Made by a program: the position numbers and the translations under genes. From positions 558,001-622,000 of the forward strand of contig CAWBTU010000003.1 in assembly GCA_963791805.1 (NCBI GenBank): a stretch of DNA of 64,000 nt, in the 5' to 3' direction. Position 1 is the stretch's first letter. Each line of letters opens with the position of its first letter. Under the pieces are notes generated by a model. That model saw only the letters and a program-made list of their open reading frames with translations. It did no database searches and was not told the DNA's origin. Below, one piece after another: positions 39,790 to 48,370 of this stretch. The stretch comes from JACMJL01 sp963791805. GTDB lineage: Bacteria; Bacillota; Clostridia; Clostridiales; Clostridiaceae.

Positions 39790-39990
39790 ATGAAGATAGT
39801 AGTAAATTTGGATGTTATGATGGCAAAACGTAAGATTTCTCTTTCAGAATTAGCTGAAAAAGTAGGCATTACTAATGCTAATCTGTCAATATTAAAAACT
39901 GGCAAAGCTAAAGCAATTAGGTTTAGTACATTAGAGTCCATCTGTCGTGAACTTGACTGCCAACCAGGGGATATCTTAGAATATAAGTGA
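39790..39990 (+). CDS. YozG-type Cro/C1 helix-turn-helix regulator
   Basis: A 66-residue one-domain regulator (HTH_26 type): MIVNLD-like start MKIVVNLDVMMAKRKISLSE, the helix-turn-helix LAEKVGITNANLSILKTGKA, and the conserved end LESICRELDCQPGDILEYK. It is paired with the DUF2975 gene. ACGGAGGGGAAA precedes the ATG at 39790. Confidence 0.92.
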   Translation: MKIVVNLDVMMAKRKISLSELAEKVGITNANLSILKTGKAKAIRFSTLESICRELDCQPGDILEYK

Positions 39991-40018
39991 GGTGCCTGGC
40001 ACCTGACAAGTGACAAGT
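39990..40018. repeat. Short palindrome plus direct repeat
   Basis: AGGTGCCTGGCACCT (39990-40004) is a perfect palindrome around one base, starting at the last base of the regulator's stop codon. TGACAAG follows twice in tandem (40005-40018). It resembles a REP-like element. Confidence 0.6.
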
Positions 40019-40040
40019 GTAAAATATAATTAAGCACTAA

Positions 40041-40088
40041 AAAACAACCTAGGAATGAAGGATATTTTTCATTTTTAGGTTGTTTTTT
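40041..40088 (+). terminator. Terminator after the DUF2975/HTH pair
   Basis: AAAACAACCTA and TAGGTTGTTTTTT pair, with an inner ATGAA/TTCAT stem, and a T run follows. Confidence 0.8.
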
Positions 40089-40280
40089 GTTTATAAAGTA
40101 TCAAGAAGAAAATCTATAATCATATTCCTTGAAAAAGAATTTGAATATCGTTTAAGGTAATTTAATTATCGAATAACAATAAAAATATATTGAAAAATGA
40201 TTTAGAATAGATTATTATATAACTGAGTTAGATAATAAATTACTCAATAAAGTAGCATCTAAAGCATAAGGAGGTATATA

Positions 40281-42254
40281 GTGAATAATCAAATTGTTCA
40301 AGCAATGATAATTAAAGAAAAAGAAATATTTTGTGCCTATGGAAGTAATTCAAATAATTCTAGAGTTCAGTTTTTTGTTAGAGGGGACGTAAGAGAGGGG
40401 GAAAATGAAGAAAGTGCAATTAAAAGAGCCATTAGTGAGCAGCTAAATACTCAATGTGAAATTACTTTTATAATTAATAAGGATCAATATAACAAGATAA
40501 CTACTTTTTTGGTTGAAATTGAAGATATTAAAAATGTAAAAAATAAAACTAATGAAATTCCAGAATATATATCAGGAATAAAAGTTGAAGGATATAAGTG
40601 GGTGTTCCTTTTAGATATAAATAATTATGATAGACCACAAACCAATTATTTAAGGTTATTAGTTGAGGAGTGTATAAATAGAGACTTTAAGCCCAGTTGG
40701 TATAATACTGTTGTAACCTTGGTACTGTCAAATCAAGATTATAGGTACAGTAACAGTATATTGATTAATAAGAAAAACAAGAAGGATAGAGAAAATTTAG
40801 ATTTAAATGTGACTAGTAAAGAAAAGATGATAACTATATTTTTAGCTTTAATGTTAGGTATATTTTTCAATCTATTCTATGTAGGAAAGTACGTTGGAGT
40901 TTCAAGTTTAATATATAACCTAATGTTATTTGTGCTTTTCTTTTGGAGCTTAAGAGACAAGATAAAAGTAAAAAAGAATATGGGATGGTTTATGATTATC
41001 CCCACATTACTTTTGTCATTAAGCTACGCTATATATGCCAATGAAGTTCTAAGAATTATAAATGCTATTGTAGTGCCACTTCTTATGGTAGTTACTAATA
41101 TATTAATAGTGCAGGAAGATATAGCTTGGGGTAGTACAAATTTTATAGGCAGAGTGCTAAAACGTATTGTAAACAGTAGTTTTCAAAATATCTTTAAGCC
41201 ATTTAAGTTTACTAAAGAAATAATTTCGAGGAAGGATACACATAGTGTAAGTCCTGCAAAAAAACATATTATAAAAGGTTTAGTTATTTCAATACCTTTA
41301 CTTACCGTAATTTTAATTTTGTTAACATCCGCAGATATGATGTTTAGATACTATATATTAAATATATCTAATGCTTTTTCAGGTATTAACACTTTTGAAT
41401 TTATCTATCACTTTATTATAATTTTAGGGAGTTTTTTATATATTTTTGGATATGTATGGAGTTACAAATATCCATTTGAGGAAGAGAAAAGTACTAAAGT
41501 AAAAAAAGCAACTTGGGAGCCAATAACTGTTTTAACAGTGATTTTTGTTATTAACATAGTATATCTTGCATTTACAGTAATACAAGCATCTTATCTTTAT
41601 AGTGGAGTAAATAGTAGTTTACCAAAGGGCTTTACCTATGCTGAGTATGCTAGAAAAGGATTTTTTGAGCTTGTGGTTGTAACTATAATTAATTTTACGA
41701 TACTGTTATGTTGTTTAAAATTTATGAATAAGGAAAATAAAAAATTAAATATTATTAGCAATGTATTATTGACTTGTCTTGTAATGTTTACATTTAATAT
41801 GTTATTTTCAGCTCATTACAAAATGTCTTTATATGAAAACACCTTTGGATATACTCGCTTAAGAATTTATGTTCAGTTATTTATGCTCCTGTTATCCATA
41901 CTGATTGTAATAGCTTTTGCTAGTATATGGTATAAGAAAATACCTATCGCTAAATTCATTATTATTGCATCTTTACTTATGTATGTGATAGTAAACTATA
42001 TTAATATTGATAGAATAATAGCTAAAGAAAATATTGATAGACATAATAAAAAAGAGATAATAGATATCAACTATTTAACTAAACTTTCTAATGATGCATT
42101 ACCTGAGACAATAAAAATGAAAAATGATCCTGATAGTAAAATTTCCTCAGAAGTTAGAGCTTATATAGAAAAAGAAAAAAGTAAAAAGTATGATTATTCT
42201 TGGTATGAATTTAATTATTCAAAATATAGAGCTAATAAATTATTGAACAAATAG
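40281..42254 (+). CDS. Degenerate Nudix domain fused to DUF4173 membrane protein
   Basis: A 657-residue protein. Residues 1 to about 130 look like a Nudix hydrolase domain (FFVRGDVREGENEESAIKRA, then ISEQLN), but the catalytic REUxEE box is altered (RAISEQ). Activity is doubtful, and ligand sensing is more likely. From about residue 190 there are roughly a dozen membrane helices typical of DUF4153/DUF4173, with the late LRIYVQLFMLLLS region. A basic cytoplasmic end follows (KYDYSWYEFNYSKYRANK). GTG at 40281 is the start, after AAGGAGGTATATA. The function of DUF4173 is unknown. Confidence 0.8.
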   Translation: MNNQIVQAMIIKEKEIFCAYGSNSNNSRVQFFVRGDVREGENEESAIKRAISEQLNTQCEITFIINKDQYNKITTFLVEIEDIKNVKNKTNEIPEYISGIKVEGYKWVFLLDINNYDRPQTNYLRLLVEECINRDFKPSWYNTVVTLVLSNQDYRYSNSILINKKNKKDRENLDLNVTSKEKMITIFLALMLGIFFNLFYVGKYVGVSSLIYNLMLFVLFFWSLRDKIKVKKNMGWFMIIPTLLLSLSYAIYANEVLRIINAIVVPLLMVVTNILIVQEDIAWGSTNFIGRVLKRIVNSSFQNIFKPFKFTKEIISRKDTHSVSPAKKHIIKGLVISIPLLTVILILLTSADMMFRYYILNISNAFSGINTFEFIYHFIIILGSFLYIFGYVWSYKYPFEEEKSTKVKKATWEPITVLTVIFVINIVYLAFTVIQASYLYSGVNSSLPKGFTYAEYARKGFFELVVVTIINFTILLCCLKFMNKENKKLNIISNVLLTCLVMFTFNMLFSAHYKMSLYENTFGYTRLRIYVQLFMLLLSILIVIAFASIWYKKIPIAKFIIIASLLMYVIVNYINIDRIIAKENIDRHNKKEIIDINYLTKLSNDALPETIKMKNDPDSKISSEVRAYIEKEKSKKYDYSWYEFNYSKYRANKLLNK

Positions 42255-42293
42255 AAAATGGTCTAAGCTGGAAAAAGCTTAGACCATTTTCTA
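42252..42293. terminator. Bidirectional terminator
   Basis: TAGAAAATGGTCTAAGCT pairs with AGCTTAGACCATTTTCTA. It lies between convergent genes and has A/T runs on both sides, so it can end both transcripts. Confidence 0.85.
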
Positions 42294-42294
42294 T

Positions 42295-42513
42295 TTACTT
42301 AATTTCAAATTTAGTAACAGCTCGCTCAGTTAACTGAGCACCATACTTAGCAGTTAAAGATCCACCCTTACTGATGAAAATATCTTTTGCAATTATGGTA
42401 TCCATCAAAGCTAATGCCTCAGGTTGCGTTAGATTTGACTTAACTCCAGCCACACTGATAGAGACTTTATCACCAGCAGCATTTACAAAAGTCATTGATA
42501 ATGTATATTCCAT
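42295..42513 (-). CDS. DUF2922 family protein
   Basis: A 72-residue protein: MEYTLSMTFVNAAGDKVSIS, VAGVKSNLTQPEALALMDTI and KGGSLTAKYGAQLTERA are DUF2922 marks. In Firmicutes these small proteins occur with DUF1659 and YvrJ proteins, often under an alternative sigma factor. Function is unknown. It lies 47 bases after the DUF1659 gene and before a shared terminator. GGAGGATGCTCA precedes the ATG at 42513. Confidence 0.88.
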   Translation of the reverse strand: MEYTLSMTFVNAAGDKVSISVAGVKSNLTQPEALALMDTIIAKDIFISKGGSLTAKYGAQLTERAVTKFEIK

Positions 42514-42560
42514 TGAGCATCCTCCTTTTATTTATTTTATGAATAGATGGGAGCTGTCAA

Positions 42561-42785
42561 TTAGGCACTGACAAGTTTTGAAGCTTCATTTAAGTAGTAG
42601 TCACGAGTACCTGAACTTAGAACAGCCTTGATAGCTTCGGCTACATCGAAGACGTTTTGTGGAACAGCAGTAGTTTTAATTCCTGAAAAAGTTTTCTTAC
42701 TATAAACTTTATTGCCAGTCTTATCTGTTCCATTTTCTACTTCAATACAGAAGCTAGTTGAGTCTATAACTTTATTTACAGCCAT
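42561..42785 (-). CDS. DUF1659 family protein
   Basis: A 74-residue protein of the DUF1659 family (MAVNKVIDSTSFCIEVENGT, KTFSGIKTTAVPQNVFDVAE, SGTRDYYLNEASKLVSA). It is the first gene of a two-gene leftward unit with DUF2922. AAGGAGGTACAAACT precedes the ATG at 42785. About 85 bases upstream lies the motif AAAGCATATATCTATTTT, which also occurs near the YvrJ gene. Confidence 0.88.
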   Translation of the reverse strand: MAVNKVIDSTSFCIEVENGTDKTGNKVYSKKTFSGIKTTAVPQNVFDVAEAIKAVLSSGTRDYYLNEASKLVSA

Positions 42786-43361
42786 AGTTTGTACCTCCTT
42801 CTTTTTATTAATTGACAGAGGGTAATTGACAATTAATAACTGTCAATTCAAAGCTATCCACTATCAACTAAAATAGATATATGCTTTATTTATAAATCTT
42901 CTAAAAAAACTTATAAATAATTTCATGCATACTAAGTTGGGTTGCTTTCCTAATATATAGATTTAATCCACAGATAGAGGACTAATTTAAGATATGCTGT
43001 GGACTGTGACTTTTAAATTGTGGATATCTTTATATTAAAAAGCATATTTCCCTAGTAGAAAGTAGAGCGAAGTAAAAGTGAATAATAGAAATAGCGGCAA
43101 TAGTCATTGTTAAAAGTGCTTTAAATACAATGAAATTGTAATAAATTGAAGGGAAAGCGCAGTTTATATCGAATTAGTTATAGTAGTGAAAGATGAGTAA
43201 GTATAGTTTACAATAGGATATAAATGTGAGTATTTTAATTGGCTGAGGAGGCATATTAAAAGTGGACAAACAGCAAAAAGTACTATTATATATATTATGA
43301 GCTTGTGAGTTGTGGACTAGATATTTAGAAATAGAAGGAATCAATTGCCGGAGGGGAAATT
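42786..43361. other. Non-coding region between DUF1659 and the histidine kinase
   Basis: About 575 bases without a gene. 42816-42850 has overlapping inverted copies of AATTGACA/TGTCAATT. 42858-42888 is the left copy of a 31-bp inverted repeat shared with 48093-48123. A CCACAG/CTGTGG dyad lies near 42970-43005. The rest is AT-rich leader of the kinase gene. Confidence 0.6.
42858..42888 (-). repeat. 31-bp repeat, copy A (inverted relative to 48093-48123)
   Basis: CCACTATCAACTAAAATAGA followed by TATATGCTTTA is the exact reverse complement of 48093-48123. It contains the motif AAAGCATATATCTATTTT on the minus strand, upstream of the DUF1659 gene. Confidence 0.9.
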
Positions 43362-45677
43362 ATGGACAGTACAAGTAAAAATGAAATATCTTCATTCATA
43401 ACAAGAAATAATATTGTTATAGATGTGAGTAAAGAGTTTGTAGATTTAGTTGGGTATTCAAAAGATGAACTAGTGGGAAAGCCTGTAGAACATGTGTGTA
43501 AATTATTAAGAATTCATAAGGAAAAGATTATAACTGGTGATAACGTAAATTTTAAATGCTTTTTAGTTACTAAATATTTTGAAGCGAAGGAAGTTAATTT
43601 TTTCACTAAAAAACTAGTTAGTAATGAGCGAGTGTATTTTATAAATGGCAATGTAAGTGACAATATAAATGATGTGCTTTCAGATAATTCTATAGTTATT
43701 GAACAACTTTTTAAAAATAATGAAATAGGTATTGTTATACATAGCTTCCCAGAACTCATCTTGTTAAGAGCTAATCAAAGATACTTGGATCTTGCGAATA
43801 AGCATTTTAAAGAAATGAATAATAGTGTAGGAACACCTATTTCAGAAAGAATACCTAATTATAAAGGCAGTAGCATCGAAGGAATTTGGTCTTATATTAT
43901 GGAAACTGGTGAACCATATCATAATAATGAGTTTAAATATAATCATTATGAAAGAGGAGATACTTATTGGGATTTATCCATAATACCTATATATGTAGAA
44001 GGAAAACCTAAATATCTGATAGAAACCTGTATAGATGTAACAGAAAAAGTGTTGAATAGAAAATTGATTGACGAGCAAGTAGAAATTATGGAGCAAAAGG
44101 AAATTGAATTTGAAACTATAATTCAAAATATGTCAGAGGCTCTAATTGTTTTTGATAAAGATGGCAATAGAGTTAAAGTTAATAAATCAGCAAACAATAT
44201 TGTACCTGAAAGTTACACGAAATACAGAAACAATAAATATTTTGTTAACACCACAGAATTTTTTCATATAGACGGTGAATTAATTCCTACAGAAGAGTTA
44301 CCAACCAATAGGATGCTTAGGGGCGAGAAAGTAGTCAACTATAAGTTAATTATTAAAAATGAGTATAAAGATATATATTGTGAAATTAATGCAGTTCCAA
44401 CTTATGATTACAACGGTAATTTTTTAGGTGGTATATGTTGGCTTAGGGATGTGTCTGAACAACAAAGGTATGAGGAGATATTAAAAAATCACAATAATTT
44501 TTTAAATAGAATTATACATAATATTGATTTACCAATTTTAAGATTATCAGTTCCTAGTTTAGTAATTATAGATATAAATCAACCGGCTGTTAAAATAGCA
44601 AAAGCTAAAACCTCCAATGCTGAGTCTATTAGCAGTTTAAAGGGCAAAGAAATAAAAAACTTTAATAATAATTTTTTTAATGAGGATGATTTTAGTCGTA
44701 TTGATAAAGTTTTAAAAGAGAATAAAATGGCATACTTAAAAGAAAAAAGATATGAGATTGATGGAAATGAAGCATATGGAAATATTATTATTGATCCTAT
44801 GTTTTCATTAAATGGTGAAATGGAAGAACTCTTTATGGCAATGATAGATGTCACTTCTGAAATTCAAGCCAACAAAGTTATGGAACAAACATTGCAATTA
44901 CAAGATGAGTTTTTTTCTAATATATCTCATGAACTTAGGACGCCAATTAACGTTATCTTCGCGGCTATTCAACTAATTGAATATAACATGAACAATAAAA
45001 AATTCAATGAACGGGATCAGAAGAAATATTTAAAAATGATGAAACAAAATTCCTATAGATTATTAAAATTAGTTAATAATATAATTGATATTTCAAAAAT
45101 CGAATCCGGTTATTACAATGTGACCTTAATAAACTACGATATTATTAATTTAGTAGAGGAAATTACTCTATCCGTAACTGAATTTGCTAAATGTAAAGGT
45201 GTTGAAATAATATTTGATACAGATGTTGAGGAAAGAATAATCGCCTGCGACCCTGATATTATTGAAAGGATAATGCTTAATCTTATTTCAAACGCATTAA
45301 AATGGACTACTACTGGAGATAAAATATTTGTTAAGCTACGAAATGCAGAAGATAAGGTTTTTATTCATGTGGAAGATACAGGAGTTGGTATCCCTGAGGA
45401 AAAGCAGAAAATGATTTTTGAAAGGTTTAAGCAGGTAGATAAATCCTTTACAAGAAAAAGTGAGGGCAGCGGTATTGGACTTTCCCTTGTTAAGCTTTTC
45501 GTTGAAGCTCTCGGTGGAAATGTTTCTGTCAGAAGCAAAGTAAATAAAGGAAGCGAATTTATAGTTGAATTAAACGTAAATATTGTGAAAGATAATCTAA
45601 ACGAAAGTCTAGACAAGTCTAATATGCAAGAAATTTCAGATAGAATTAGTATTGAATTCTCTGATATATACGCTTAA
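43362..45677 (+). CDS. Orphan multi-PAS sensor histidine kinase
   Basis: A 771-residue, apparently soluble histidine kinase. There are several PAS-like sensor segments (about 5-60, 110-235, 250-370 and 385-505). The dimerisation domain has SHELRTPINV (phospho-acceptor His near 523). The ATPase domain has the N box NLISNALKWTTTGD, G1 DTGVGIPEEKQ, F box FERFKQVDKSF and G2 SGIGLSLVKLFVEALGG. No membrane helix and no response regulator is adjacent, so it may feed Spo0A-like phosphorelay signalling, as orphan clostridial kinases do. That link is inference. GGAGGGGAAATT precedes the ATG at 43362. Confidence 0.92.
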   Translation: MDSTSKNEISSFITRNNIVIDVSKEFVDLVGYSKDELVGKPVEHVCKLLRIHKEKIITGDNVNFKCFLVTKYFEAKEVNFFTKKLVSNERVYFINGNVSDNINDVLSDNSIVIEQLFKNNEIGIVIHSFPELILLRANQRYLDLANKHFKEMNNSVGTPISERIPNYKGSSIEGIWSYIMETGEPYHNNEFKYNHYERGDTYWDLSIIPIYVEGKPKYLIETCIDVTEKVLNRKLIDEQVEIMEQKEIEFETIIQNMSEALIVFDKDGNRVKVNKSANNIVPESYTKYRNNKYFVNTTEFFHIDGELIPTEELPTNRMLRGEKVVNYKLIIKNEYKDIYCEINAVPTYDYNGNFLGGICWLRDVSEQQRYEEILKNHNNFLNRIIHNIDLPILRLSVPSLVIIDINQPAVKIAKAKTSNAESISSLKGKEIKNFNNNFFNEDDFSRIDKVLKENKMAYLKEKRYEIDGNEAYGNIIIDPMFSLNGEMEELFMAMIDVTSEIQANKVMEQTLQLQDEFFSNISHELRTPINVIFAAIQLIEYNMNNKKFNERDQKKYLKMMKQNSYRLLKLVNNIIDISKIESGYYNVTLINYDIINLVEEITLSVTEFAKCKGVEIIFDTDVEERIIACDPDIIERIMLNLISNALKWTTTGDKIFVKLRNAEDKVFIHVEDTGVGIPEEKQKMIFERFKQVDKSFTRKSEGSGIGLSLVKLFVEALGGNVSVRSKVNKGSEFIVELNVNIVKDNLNESLDKSNMQEISDRISIEFSDIYA

Positions 45678-45705
45678 TCATATTTAAATTAATAATTGTG
45701 TTAGC

Positions 45706-45741
45706 AAAGAGTGGTACGCCAATATGAACGTTCCACTCTTT
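45706..45741 (+). terminator. Terminator after the histidine kinase
   Basis: AAAGAGTGGTACG pairs with CGTTCCACTCTTT around a short loop. Confidence 0.8.
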
Positions 45742-45809
45742 ACTGCTTCTATGTTAAGATGAATTGAGAATAATTAAAATTTTGATAAGGACAGGGGATT
45801 AATAAAAAA

Positions 45810-47150
45810 ATGAGAAGTATAATAGTTTCTTCTAATTGCAGCGGCGGAGGGAAAACTACAGTTACACTTGGGATTATGAAAGCTTTAAAAAATAGAGGTT
45901 TTAGAGTTCAAGGATATAAAGTCGGACCAGATTATATTGATACAGCTTTTCATAGCAGGATTACAGGCCAGAGTTCAAGAAATCTAGACTTGTTTTTGAT
46001 GGGCGAAGCTGGAGTAAAAGCCAGTTTTTCTCGAGGAGAAGGAGATTTCGGAGTTATAGAAGGTGTTATGGGGTTATATGATGGGAAAGGTACTGATTGG
46101 TCCTACTCCACATACCATGTTTCTAAAATACTTAATGTTCCTATAGTTCTAGTATTATCCCCTGGAGCACAGGTAGCAACTTTGTGCGCTGAGATTAATG
46201 GATTAGTTGATTTCCAAAATGCTAATGTAGTGGGAGTTATTTTAAATAATATTACAGAGGGTTTTTATAAATTATTAAAGGCTTCAATTGAAGAAAATTG
46301 CAAAGTGAAAGTTTTGGGGTATCTACCCAAAAGTGAAAAATTGTCATTAGAGAGCAGACATTTAGGTCTTGTTCAAAGTATTGAAATTGAAAATGTTGAT
46401 GAAAAAATACAATTATGCTCAGAGCTTTTAGAGAAACATGTTGATATGGATTTAATAATAAATGAGTTTAAAGAAACTTTAAAATATGAGGACAATTTTC
46501 ATATTGAACCTAAAGGAATTAAAATAGCAGTGGCCTATGATAAGGCTTTTAGTTTTTACTATAAAGAAAACCTAGAAATTCTTCAAGAAGCTGGAGAAGT
46601 TGTATATTTTAGTCCTCTTAAGGATATGGAAATACCTAAGGATATAGATTTTTTATATTTGGGTGGGGGATATCCAGAGGTGTTTTCAACAGAATTAGCA
46701 CAAAATAAATCTATGGTAAAAAGCATCAAAAATGCACTGGATAGCGGTTTAAGATGTTATGCAGAGTGCGGTGGATTAATGTATCTTACAAGAGGTGAGT
46801 TAAAGGAGAATGAAACTGCAATAAAAAATAACTTTGTAGGATTTTTTGATGGGACATATACACTTAAAAAAGGCCTTCAGAATTTTGGATATGCAACTAT
46901 AGAAATAGATAAGGAAAATAAAATAATACCAAAGGGCACAAAAATAAATTGTCATGAATTTCATAAGTCGGCTGTTAATCTTAAAGATGAAAAGGCCTAT
47001 AATCTTTCAAGAACTACTTATGATGGAGCTATAAATCAATGGCAATGTGGATATATAAAAAATAGTACCTTAGCGGCATACAGCCATATACATTTCCTTG
47101 GAAATATGGACTGGATTAAGTGTTTACTAAATTTCTCTTTATTAAAGTAA
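45810..47150 (+). CDS. cbiA: Cobyrinate a,c-diamide synthase
   Basis: A 446-residue ATP-dependent amidotransferase that amidates side chains a and c of cobyrinate in anaerobic cobalamin synthesis. The N-terminal P-loop SNCSGGGKTTVTLGIMKAL, YKVGPDYIDTAFH and the C-terminal glutaminase triad region CYAECGGLMYL (Cys near residue 318), with a late HEFHKS, are present. Length is normal. It stands away from other cob genes here. AGGGGATTAATAAAAAA precedes the ATG at 45810. It converges on the disrupted gene at 47156-47526. Confidence 0.93.
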   Translation: MRSIIVSSNCSGGGKTTVTLGIMKALKNRGFRVQGYKVGPDYIDTAFHSRITGQSSRNLDLFLMGEAGVKASFSRGEGDFGVIEGVMGLYDGKGTDWSYSTYHVSKILNVPIVLVLSPGAQVATLCAEINGLVDFQNANVVGVILNNITEGFYKLLKASIEENCKVKVLGYLPKSEKLSLESRHLGLVQSIEIENVDEKIQLCSELLEKHVDMDLIINEFKETLKYEDNFHIEPKGIKIAVAYDKAFSFYYKENLEILQEAGEVVYFSPLKDMEIPKDIDFLYLGGGYPEVFSTELAQNKSMVKSIKNALDSGLRCYAECGGLMYLTRGELKENETAIKNNFVGFFDGTYTLKKGLQNFGYATIEIDKENKIIPKGTKINCHEFHKSAVNLKDEKAYNLSRTTYDGAINQWQCGYIKNSTLAAYSHIHFLGNMDWIKCLLNFSLLK

Positions 47151-47155
47151 AAATC

Positions 47156-47526
47156 AAAGATTTCTATGTTACTAAGCATACTATTGTTAATTTTGTCAGA
47201 ATCACTAATTGGAACAAGCAACGGTTCCTTTATTCCAAATTCATTTTCCTTATGCCCATTTATAACCCTTAAATGCTTTATATATTCATTATCAAAACAA
47301 TATTGAATAGCAAATCCCATATATCCATATACACTAGATTTAGCATACTTATTTATCAATATTTTTCTTACAACTTCATCATATAAATATAGCTGAAATT
47401 TTCCTTTCAAAAAAGAAAACAACCCAGTTCATCCCCAAAAGTAGAATCCCTAATAGCTATAGCGATTTTCATTTTATCGTAGCTCCTAATATCTTCTGCT
47501 TTCAAAATACTATTGTCCTTAATCAA
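47156..47526 (-). pseudogene. Small protein gene with a frameshift, family unknown
   Basis: TTG at 47526, behind TGGAGGTGGGTGTT, opens a 39-residue frame (MIKDNSILKAEDIRSYDKMK then IAIAIRDSTFGDELGCFLF) that stops at 47407. The next frame continues as LKGKFQLYLYDEVVRKILIN, then KYAKSSVYGYMGFAIQYCFD and onward. One extra T in the T6 run (A6 on the plus strand, 47409-47414) joins them as CFLFLKGKFQ. The second frame runs on into the cbiA end to 47036, so the true 3' end is unclear. No family is recognised. Confidence 0.55.
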
Positions 47527-47570
47527 AACACCCACCTCCATTTTTATTTAGAGCTCACTCGCTGTTTCTA

Positions 47571-47585
47571 AAAGATATATGCTTT
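47571..47585 (-). repeat. AAAGCATATATCTTT motif, copy B
   Basis: Read on the minus strand this is AAAGCATATATCTTT, 45 bases upstream of the start of the disrupted gene at 47526. It matches copies near DUF1659 and YvrJ. Confidence 0.6.
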
Positions 47586-47858
47586 TTTTCTAAACTTTTT
47601 AAAAAGAAATCGAGATAAAAAGAAATCTTGTTATCTCGATATCTTGTTAACAAGATAAGTTATAGTCCCTGTGCGGATTTCAGGGTTTTTGCTCTGAAAT
47701 TCAGGTTAAAAAACATAAAATAAGAGATTTTTAAGCATATATCTATTTGGAGCAAATAAAATTCCTGCAATGTATGAGTAAAGCATCATAATTTTCAGGA
47801 ATTTGATTTTGGTAAATTCCATAAATTTAAAATTTTTATTGATTGGAGGTGAAATAGA
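47586..47858. other. Non-coding leader of the YvrJ gene
   Basis: The region contains short repeats of ATCTCGAT/ATCTTGTTA (47606-47656), a GCGGATTTCAGG...CTGAAATTCAGG stretch, and the AAGCATATATCTATTT motif at 47733-47748 on the plus strand, about 110 bases before yvrJ. No gene is seen. Confidence 0.5.
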
Positions 47859-48047
47859 ATGGAAATAAATGAATTTGTAAATTTGATAACAAATATCGGC
47901 TTTCCAATGGCTGTCAGCGCCTATCTGCTTATCAGATTAGAAAAACAGATCATAGGACTGACTACATCTATTAATAAGCTGAATACAATTATTTCAGCAA
48001 AGCTTAGAGTTGTTGTCGACACAGGAGAAGAAACTAACATAGCTTAA
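47859..48047 (+). CDS. YvrJ family protein
   Basis: A 62-residue protein. The hydrophobic N-terminus FVNLITNIGFPMAVSAYLLIRLEKQI followed by a helical amphipathic tail is the YvrJ family pattern. In many Firmicutes it lies beside DUF1659 and DUF2922 genes; here it is separated from them by 5 kb. Function is unknown; it is a likely small membrane peptide. GGAGGTGAAATAGA precedes the ATG at 47859. Confidence 0.85.
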   Translation: MEINEFVNLITNIGFPMAVSAYLLIRLEKQIIGLTTSINKLNTIISAKLRVVVDTGEETNIA

Positions 48048-48092
48048 AACACACAAAAAATTACTTAGGAATTTTTTCTAAATATTTCTGAG

Positions 48093-48123
48093 TAAAGCAT
48101 ATATCTATTTTAGTTGATAGTGG
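48093..48123 (+). repeat. 31-bp repeat, copy D
   Basis: TAAAGCATATATCTATTTTA followed by GTTGATAGTGG is the exact reverse complement of 42858-42888. It lies 45 bases after yvrJ. Confidence 0.9.
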
Positions 48124-48171
48124 AGGGTTGAAAATTGACTCAGAGAGCAGTTACTAAATTTGATGTTCAGT

Positions 48172-48228
48172 AGCCTGTAACAGGATAAATAGCCTGTAAC
48201 AGGATAAATAGTCTGTTACAGACTAAAT
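48172..48228. repeat. Three tandem 19-bp palindromic repeats
   Basis: AGCCTGTAACAGGATAAAT occurs twice, then AGTCTGTTACAGACTAAAT, all head to tail. Each unit has a CTGT(A/T)ACAG dyad core. The third unit keeps its palindrome by paired changes on both sides. Confidence 0.9.
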
Positions 48229-48248
48229 AATTATTAACTCTAAAAATA

Positions 48249-48290
48249 GAAACAGTCTCAGCTTTTTATTTGAAGCTGAGACTGTTTTTA
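48249..48290. terminator. Terminator hairpin
   Basis: AAACAGTCTCAGCTT pairs with AAGCTGAGACTGTTT around a short loop, with T and A runs on the two sides. It could serve yvrJ and the leftward gene at 48371. Confidence 0.85.
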
Positions 48291-48370
48291 TTTAAATTTA
48301 ATTTTCTTTTTGTTGAACATTATAAGAAGAATGCGTAATAACTCAAGTACAGATTATGCCTATACTCTGA

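Noticed and set aside
48172..48228. Possible CRISPR array
   Set aside because: The three units abut with no spacers and are palindromic. No cas genes are nearby.
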